The notes beneath the pieces were generated by a model. The model did no database searches and had not been told where the DNA came from. It saw only the letters and a program-made list of their open reading frames with translations. A stretch of 64,000 nucleotides of DNA, from NCBI RefSeq assembly GCF_004210375.1, contig NC_134831.1, positions 4,092,001 to 4,156,000 on the forward strand, written 5' to 3'. Origin of the DNA: Tachypleus tridentatus (taxonomy: Eukaryota; Arthropoda; Merostomata; Xiphosura; Limulidae). Numbering within the stretch: position 1 is the first letter of the stretch; each line of letters opens with the position of its first letter. Below are positions 57,101 to 64,000 of this stretch, piece by piece. The position numbers and the translations under genes are program-made.

Positions 57101-60100
57101 ATTTGTTGGAACTGCTGAAAACATTTCTATAATAACAACAGTGCTAAATATCATGCAAAGTACTTTACCATTATGCAACATAAAGATGAGCAAAGTTAAA
57201 TAAAGCATATTTATCATTTAGTTCCACACACACACACACACACACACAAACATCATAAAGTTCAACCCTTCGCTCCATAAAATAAAATAAATCAGTAAAG
57301 TTTTAGCATAAAATCATATAACTATGGTCAATAAACATATGAGTTCCATTCCAAGTTGTGCCCTTCAATGAAACCTTGAAGTGAAACTGAACTTTGTTTC
57401 ATAAATATATGTATTTATAATTACACCAAGAAATTTAACCAATGTAATTGATTACACATTAGCAGAGATTGCATTAGTTGAGTGTCTTGCAAGCTGACAA
57501 TTTAGTATAAATAATGAAAGTAATGAAACTGTTGTCATTATGATTTCATGTTATTCTTTATGATTAATGACGTTACTCAGTCATGACTTCTTAAAATAAT
57601 CAGTTGATCAAAACTGACATGTACAATTATTAGTTTTTAATTAATCTGATAATTAGTTATTCAAAATTAGTTGTTCCAGGTTTAACTGTGTTTCTTTATT
57701 CCATCTGTTGAAGTAATCAAAGTATTGTCATTATGTGTATTGTTAAGAATAAAGCTGCATAACTGCAGGTGCCTCACGATTAAAGAGTTTCTGGTTCCAG
57801 TCTCATTACTGCTAAACTTGATTAAGTGTTAAATAATACTGTATAAAAATTTATTATTTGTCTCCAATGTGTTATGTTTCTAATTTATAATTGTTTAACA
57901 AATCTTTAATGTTGTAGAAGCAGATAAGAGTCTACAGTTGGGTCTTGTCTTTATTTTTCAGAAATTATTAATGTATTTTCTGTTGTACGAGTACACACAG
58001 CAATTCATAAAAAAAACATCCAGATGTGTTTACAACATTAAAGAGAAACATTAGATATTTGTTGTTGTTTTTCTGTTATGTAATTTGACTGTTTATTATC
58101 AGATTTGTTGTGGGTTTTCTGAAATTGATAAAACTGCAGTCTACAGCCAATAAATGATTACTTCTGAAATGAACACTAGTTAATTAAACAATGCTTTGGA
58201 GAATATTTATGTCGTGTCTTTTTACCAGCTGCTCTAAGAATTGCCGTGATCTTTAGAAATTTGCTTTTGTTAAAGTTAAGAATGTCTGGAAGTGCATAGT
58301 AATTAGTTAATTAATTAGAAAGTCCCACAAATTGCTCATCTTTGTTAACCAAAGTGAACAATCCTAGAACAATTTGGATCAAAAGTTTATAGTTTGTTCT
58401 TGATACTTCCATTATTCAGAAACCATTTCCAGCCCTTTTGTCCATGATTTCTTACAAATGTAGACAGCAAGTTGAAACTCCAACCAGCATTCTTGGTTGT
58501 CATAATTAAATTACTTTATAGGCCAAATATATTTAACATTTATCAAAGTACTCAAAAACCAAAATTTCTCAAATATGATTTAAACAGCTTTCTTTTGAAA
58601 GCACAAGTTCAGAGGTTTATTTTTGATTTTTTTGTCTTTTTTTAAAAATTCCTGCATTAATTTGCTCATATTTCAATGCTGAAACCTTTCAGACATGCAA
58701 ATTTAAAATCTTGCCCTTATGATAGAGGTTTAGTACATTTGTTTCTCACTGTTGTCTTCTTGAGATGTACACTGTAGAATTACATTATTTTTATTGAAAA
58801 CAAATATTTGTCACAAGTTGGAGTACCTGTCCCATAGATGGAAGTTGTGTAAGTTTATGACTAATAAAAAGTTACCTTAGAATATGAAAAGTTGCTTCCC
58901 TTGTATGTAATTGTAAAAAATGCAAAAAGAAACCATGCAAACTGCAAAACATAAAATATGAAACTGAAAATTTTTATACATCTCTCCATGGACACAACAA
59001 ACCTCCATGTCAGATTTGATGAAGTAGTGGTAAGAAACACAAAAATATCTATAAAAACTGCACACTGTAAAACTGAAAATATACATATACACCCATATAG
59101 ATCTATTGAGCCTTCATACCAATTTTGGTGAAGATCCATCCACACCTAAGTCTTTACATGGATATAAAATAGATGCTACTATTATATTTATATTGACAGA
59201 CAACAGATGCTACTATTATATTTATATTGACAGACAGCAATATTATATTTATATGGATATACAACAGGCATCACTATTATGTTTATCATTTACTTTGCTT
59301 AGTAATCAGTCCACAAAATAACCAGTGGAATCTTAAATGTGTTATTGAGATCTGAAATGTTTGAGTCTCATCTTGTTTGTTCTCATCAGCACAAACATTT
59401 CTAACCTTGGAATCTTTCTTAATTCACTTAAACTACAGATTTCTGGACGTGTGCATTTGGATTGGTAAAACAAATTTGTAAATAGTGAACATTTGTTTTC
59501 CAAAAGTTTATTTTAACAGTATTACTTAAGCATTTATTTCATGTAACAACAACAAAGAATCAATGAAATTGAAAGATCTTTAATTGATTAGTAAGACAGG
59601 CTAATACATACAAAGTAGAACATAGTTAAACATACATAATGTAATTCAAAGTGGGGAAAATAAGCAATTATTAAAAGAAAAATTTTTAGGTAAGAAAAAT
59701 GTGATATTAATACAGGACTTTTTTTGCTACATTCACCAACCAAATACTAGCTGAAACATGCTGTGTATGTGTATATATGTCTTTGTTTCTGTATAAGGAA
59801 ATAATTCATTCTTTATACATATGTAACATAAAAATAGTGTAATTTTTAACTAAAAAATATTAATTTTCGAGCATTTTATGTGCATTGCACTTTTTTCTCT
59901 TTTATTTCAAATCCTGCATCAATAAACAAAAAAAAAAAAATATATTTGTGAGTATCTATAAAATGCCAACTATTGACTTGCTTTTAAAAACAATTCAACA
60001 GATATTCAGTTTTGAACGAAAGTGTTACACCAGAAAGGAACTTGGACGGCACCGAAGAACTGGAGACACTGATGATACTTCACACAGAGGTCACCCTCAG

Positions 60101-63100
60101 TGTAAATTTTGTGACGAACGTTTTCTCGACAGCGACGAACTGTTTCGACACCTGAGAAGAATACATTACTTCTGCCATTTCTGCGATGCTGATGGACTTC
60201 ATCAGTTTTATAGGTATTTTCGTTACCTAAACTATCCTGTAAACAGAGAACAACCAGATGTACATGCCAGATGTATTAATGTTGTTTGAGTGTTTATAGA
60301 TTTTTTTACATAATGTCTGTGAATCTGTGAATAAATGTGGTGAAGATAAAGTTCATGTGTCAGTTTTGTTAAATTCTGCTGGGAACCTGCTAATCAGTAG
60401 TATGTATAACACACAAATAATATTTCTTGTTTGAAGACCTCTTTCTTTAGAATAGATGAAATTTATGTATGCATATTTTTTGATTGTCAAATACTGTATA
60501 TGTATGTATTTTTTTGTGCTATTCTTCAACTTTTATAAATAAAATAGAAGTCACAGTAAAACAAAAATATCTCCAAAATAATTCACTGTCTTCCTTTTTA
60601 GTTACCACTTATTTTATTATTTCCATGAAATATATGAAATTAATATTTTATCTTGAAAAATATTGAGGCGTGTGTTTATGTAACGATTATATAAGGAACT
60701 TTTTTAATTAAATATTTTTTATCTCACATTTTGAAGTGTCTGATCCATGTAGCATTATTAGTTGTAATTGAAAAGAAATTCAAATTGGTGACTAGCCTAA
60801 TAAATGACTATTATTTATTAAGATTCTTTTTAACATTCAAGTGACTATGAAGAATTGAGAAGACATTTTCGTGATGAACATTATTTGTGTGAAGAAGATT
60901 CATGTCAAGAGGAGAAGTTCACATCAGTGTTCAGGAATGAAATAGATTTGAAAGCCCACAAAGCCCAGAACCACAGCAAAAACATGACAAAGATGCAAGC
61001 TAAACAGTCCAGAACTCTAGAACTGGAATTTACTATCACTCCTCGAAATTCAAAACCAAATGGTGATTACTTATGTTGCAGATTCTTCAAAATGTTTTTC
61101 TTGTTGTTGTATTATTAGGCCTCTGAGATAAATTAAACGTGGGCTTTTATCAAGTGATTGATTGGACTGTACTGATTGTTGATGTATGTTATGGCTTCAC
61201 TTTCCAAGTGTGAACGTAACTGTATCTAGTGACTGACTGATTGTATTGATTGGTAGTATAGAATATGATGGTCCAAGTGTGGTTGACAGTTGTGTATTAC
61301 TTGTTGATCTATAATGTAGCTATCCAAGTGTAAACTGACTGTATCCTACGGTTGACAGGTTTGTACTGATTGTTGATGTATAGTGTAGCTATCCAAGTGT
61401 AAACTGACTGTATCCTGTGGTTCACGGGTTTGCATTGATTGTTTATGTATAGTGTAGCTATCAAAGTGTAAACTGATTGTATCCTGTGGTTCACAGGTTT
61501 TTACTGATTGTTGATGTATAGTGTAGCTATCCAAGTGTAAACTGACTGTATCCTACAATTGACAGGTTTGTATTGATTGTTGATGTATAGTGTAGCTATC
61601 CAAGTGTAAACTGAATGTATATCAGCTCTACATGCTTGTATTGATTGCTGACTTACATTGCATCTGTGTAATCATACATTTACTATATTTGGTGAAATTC
61701 AGTATTGTTGTTTGTTTATTAATACAGAAGTAATTAATATTTATCATAATCATAATTTTGATTCCATCATACTAGTTATTTTTAGGCCTTGTTAATAATC
61801 ATTAGCTACTGTAAAAATAAACAATTACAACAGTTTTGTGTGTAGTTTAACACTAATATTAATACTCATTGTTACACTCAACATTTCAAAGTTTCAAATA
61901 CAAGTAACGTTTTCTTAATATGGAAGGTGGTTGTGTGATGAGAGTGTTTTTATCGTGGATTCGTGTGTCAAGATGTACTGTACTATTCATGTTTGTTTTA
62001 AACCCAATGCTTTGTTTGTTCATATTTTCTGTGAGTGAAAAAAGAAAAAGAAACAAACTTTTGTCAGAACTAAAATCAATATTTATTAAGTAGCATTTAA
62101 CAATGCTATTAAAAATGCAGGAACTGGGAATACTTCAGATCTGAACGTTGCTCACAGGGTTAATATTCTACATCTAAGATAAATGGTAAATATTTCAGTC
62201 CTGTGCTTAAAAATACTTTGGTGTAATTTGTTTTCACATTGCTTTGGGTACCAACTATTAAGAGAGACTAAATGTTAAAACCTGTTGGATTCCCTTATGT
62301 CAGCACCATCCTTTCACTCATTTTCTCCATGGTGTGTACATGGACCAGTTGAAGGTGGATGTTAATTTGTAACATTTTCTGTGTTATATTAAAGTTCTCA
62401 GTAAAAAAAAATACCAGATATTAAAGAGATTGTTTGATAGTACTGTTTTTGTATTTGTTTCAAATTTTAATATAATTTGATCTTCTATTTTTGCTTGGGT
62501 CTCTTACAATACAATTAATGTAATTTGTACAGTTATGTGCTATCATTTTTTACAAACAAATAAATTTGTAGTTAATGCTATTTCTTTTTATTTTAGAGCT
62601 AAATTCAGATTTAGTACTTGAACTAAGATTAATCTAGTAGTTTTGGGCTACCACCATAGTATTATTATAATTGATGTTCCAGCTTGTTCCTTTCTAATTA
62701 TTTAGTGTGTTCTAACAAATTGTAGAAATACTAAAACTGCAATAGTAAGAGAAGTTAATACAATTGTGAATGTTTTGATTGCATACAAGATGTTTTTATG
62801 TTCGTCAAGATGTTCCTAGTGTAAAATGCACAAAAACTAACAGACAAGCTCAGTTTTGCTTGTTTTAAGATCATACCAAATTAAAAAAACAAAACTTCAC
62901 TCAGTTACAGTCAATATTATAAATTTTACCATCAATTAAATGAGTATGGTATTGAGAATTGTGTTTCTTGAATGAATGTTAACCTTGACCTCTGTTAAAC
63001 CATTAGAGACAAATGTGGATCTATTTGCAGGAAATATTACTGCAGCTGATTATGAGGATTACCACATGCAGAACAGAAGAAGTCGACGAGGTAATCCGCG

Positions 63101-63136
63101 TGGCCAACCGAACACTAAACCACAAAGGCAGAAAGG
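48029..63136 (+). CDS. Znf598: ZNF598/Hel2-type E3 ubiquitin ligase, 5' part of gene
   Basis: Join 48029-48199, 56811-57053, 60002-60213, 60842-61062, 63031-63136, continuing past the window; about 317 of roughly 850-900 residues usual for the family. ZNF598 senses collided ribosomes and ubiquitinates 40S proteins (eS10, uS10), starting ribosome-associated quality control. Seen: an N-terminal C3HC4 RING with C12, C15, C27, H29, C32, C35, C48, C51 (CVVCC, CDHPVCHEC, CPIC); a C2H2 finger at C102-H125 (CSVC...HMRRYH); FFCDLCVEHLRIFSFERK; DTDDTSHRGHPQCKFCDERF; HLRRIHYFCHFCDADG; DYEELRRHFRDEHYLCEE; and FRNEIDLKAHKAQNHSK. All five exons join in frame with GT-AG sites. Confidence 0.95.
54420..54690 (+). 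repeat. Old SINE family A copy
   Basis: Order of the family preserved: TTGGCCTGATAGTTAGAATG head, CATTTCAGCTGTGAAGGC, ATCAATCCCACTGCTCATTG, CCTATAGTCTGTCACTTC, AGCAAAATTTAACAAATA. It is far more diverged than the copies in the left half. Confidence 0.7.
55095..56485 (+). mobile_element. CR1/L2-like LINE relic (endonuclease and reverse transcriptase)
   Basis: Begins with an AP-endonuclease N-terminus-like CYYSNARSIGNKTEEF. It continues through a GICYRPPG-like stretch, NFRGIDWGNFESDGEGDRFF, QLVMEPTRKE and VGDHLRTSSHY. A deletion follows, then reverse transcriptase motifs: VYLHLQKAFHKVPHKRL, GVGYDWITGVLQCSVLG and the catalytic FADDTKIFGVTN. Read in several frames with internal stops and missing the middle and 3' end; a dead partial copy inside ZNF598 intron 1. 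Confidence 0.82.
56811..57053 (+). CDS. Znf598: ZNF598 exon 2
   Basis: 81 codons, VIFTRNLHPF to CVEHLR, acceptor TTGTTGCAG, donor GTATGT, phase 0 on both sides. Includes the first C2H2 finger. Confidence 0.94.
57225..57248. repeat. (CA)n microsatellite
   Basis: Uninterrupted CA run of 12 units in ZNF598 intron 2. Confidence 0.93.
59165..59290. repeat. 34-bp imperfect tandem repeat
   Basis: Units share ATGCTACTATTATATTTATA followed by TTGACAGACAAC; later units are diverged. Confidence 0.7.
60002..60213 (+). CDS. Znf598: ZNF598 exon 3
   Basis: IFSFERKCYTRKELGRHRRT to GLHQFY plus two bases of Ser209; acceptor TTCAACAG, donor GTATTT. Contains the highly conserved DTDDTSHRGHP segment and a C2H2 finger. 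Confidence 0.94.
60842..61062 (+). CDS. Znf598: ZNF598 exon 4
   Basis: Completes Ser209, then DYEELRRHFRDEHYLCEEDS to PRNSKPN; phase 1 at its end, donor GTGATT. Confidence 0.93.
61063..63030 (+). other. ZNF598 intron 4
   Basis: Two kilobases with the 69-bp minisatellite near its 5' end; otherwise AT-rich with nothing recognised. Confidence 0.75.
61180..61660. repeat. 69-bp minisatellite
   Basis: About five clear copies (plus diverged edge copies) of a 69-bp unit: GTGTAGCTATCCAAGTGTAA, ACTGACTGTATCCT, GTTGACAGGTTTG, TTGATTGTTGATGTATA. As 69 is divisible by three, the minus strand reads open as a 23-residue repeat; no coding role is suggested. Confidence 0.9.
63031..63136 (+). CDS. Znf598: ZNF598 exon 5
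   Basis: NITAADYEDYHMQNRRSRRG to NTKPQRQK; basic linker downstream of the finger region, acceptor ATTTGCAG, donor GTAACA, phase 2 at its end, so the gene goes on beyond 64000. Confidence 0.88.
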
Positions 63137-63760
63137 GTAACATGAGGCTTTGTTTTTTATACCAAGTAATAAAGACTTTTAGTAGAAATTGTATTTTAAC
63201 ACTTGGAGGACTGAAACTTTTTTTGAAATCCATCCATTCTGTTGTCATGCTCACAAGCTATTAACTATCCAGTCAAAAGATCATTGATTTTGTTATGTTG
63301 GGCACTGTTGTTTACCCAATAAAATAACATATTCAAAAAGGATATCCAGTATAAAGATCATTGATTTTATTATGTTGGACCCTGTTGTTTGCCCAGGAAA
63401 ATAACATATTCAATAAGATTATTATTAGTTTATGTTCAATATATCATTGCTGTTTAACACATTTTAAGACTAGTTTATATAAAACTTAATCCTGACTGTT
63501 AATTCTTTCACCAAGGCAAGAAAACCTAACCATATAATATCTCAGTCTAAATTATTAAGTGGTATAAAACTAAATAATCATTTCAGTGCTTAGTTTCACA
63601 TTACTTTTGTTGTGGGATTTGACTTACCTTGGTGAACATTATGCTGGACTTTGAGTCTAGGGTTCCATTGTTCACACCCTGTTGCTATAACATTGATCTT
63701 TATACTTTAAGATTGTGGGTACGTCATTGTTAAAATAAAATTGTAATGTTTGATTAGAGT
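63137..63760 (+). other. ZNF598 intron 5 (start)
   Basis: A pair of 77-bp direct repeats (AAAGATCATTGATTTTGTTA at about 63277 and again at 63354). No further exon seen. Confidence 0.6.
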
Positions 63761-64000
63761 AAGTAGTTCAAGATGTCTTCTGTCTAGTGTATCAGTTCAA
63801 CAATTAGTGCCACAAACCCTCTTGTAGCTTAACACAAGTACCTGAAACAAACAGTTGTTATTTTGTAAGTAGTTCAAGATGTCTTCTGTCTAGTGTATCA
63901 GTTCAACAGTTAGTGCCACAAACCCTCTTGTAGCTTAACACAAGTACCTGAAACAAACAGTTGTTATTTTGTAAGTAGTTCAAGATGTCTTCTGTCTAGT
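63761..64000. repeat. 106-bp tandem repeat, running off the window
   Basis: Copies start at 63761, 63867 and 63973 (AAGTAGTTCAAGATGTCTTC) and are nearly identical, so the array is young or homogenised. Its full length is not visible. Confidence 0.92.

Larger units (their letters stand above)
57054..60001 (+). other. ZNF598 intron 2
   Basis: 2.9 kb. Contains a CA microsatellite at 57225-57248 and about three to four imperfect 34-bp units (ATTATATTTATATTGACAGA core) at 59165-59290. Nothing else recognised. Confidence 0.75.

Noticed and set aside
61309-61534. Minus-strand frames with 23-residue repeats
   Set aside because: Same explanation: a 69-bp minisatellite in a ZNF598 intron.

Overview
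The window is 64 kb of AT-rich animal DNA, most likely from a chelicerate arthropod and probably a horseshoe crab. This rests on intron-containing host genes, a high load of tRNA-headed SINEs whose sequence I associate with horseshoe crab genomes, and two GT92 glycosyltransferase genes. The species call is an inference; the gene calls rest on translated motifs.

Four host genes are supported. Two are family-92 glycosyltransferases (DUF23, Golgi type II membrane enzymes): GT92-A on the plus strand (3165-7021, two exons) and GT92-B on the minus strand (26476-28008, one exon). They are clear paralogs about 19 kb apart. The right half carries a head-to-head pair whose start codons lie 544 bp apart: a synaptogyrin gene on the minus strand (coding 47484 down to 41971, four exons) and a ZNF598/Hel2 ribosome-collision E3 ligase gene on the plus strand (from 48029; five exons seen, continuing past the window end).

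Layout: 1-1.5 kb nothing identified; 1.5-3.0 kb a dead Tc1-like transposon; 3.2-7.0 kb GT92-A with a 78-bp minisatellite in its intron; 7-26 kb a repeat-rich stretch with many SINEs (two nested pairs), a 30-bp minisatellite, a Penelope-like element with a Tigger/pogo relic at 17.2-20 kb, and a second Tc1-like relic at 22.3-23.4 kb; 26.5-28.4 kb GT92-B with a 50-bp tandem repeat against its start codon; 28.4-36 kb SINEs, a 39-bp minisatellite and a third Tc1-like relic; 36-42 kb quiet AT-rich DNA, possibly including the synaptogyrin 3'UTR; 42-47.5 kb synaptogyrin; 48-64 kb ZNF598 with LINE relics and minisatellites in its introns.

The most unusual item is a set of three small palindromic insertions (15298-15467, 21846-22030, 32463-32561). 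They share one sequence, fold on themselves and are each flanked by 14-15 bp direct repeats. They resemble the ends of Penelope-like elements, and one of them, together with the larger Penelope-like element, carries a hammerhead-ribozyme-like core. They look like a non-autonomous fold-back retroelement family. The repeat-dense left part and the quieter right part contrast sharply.
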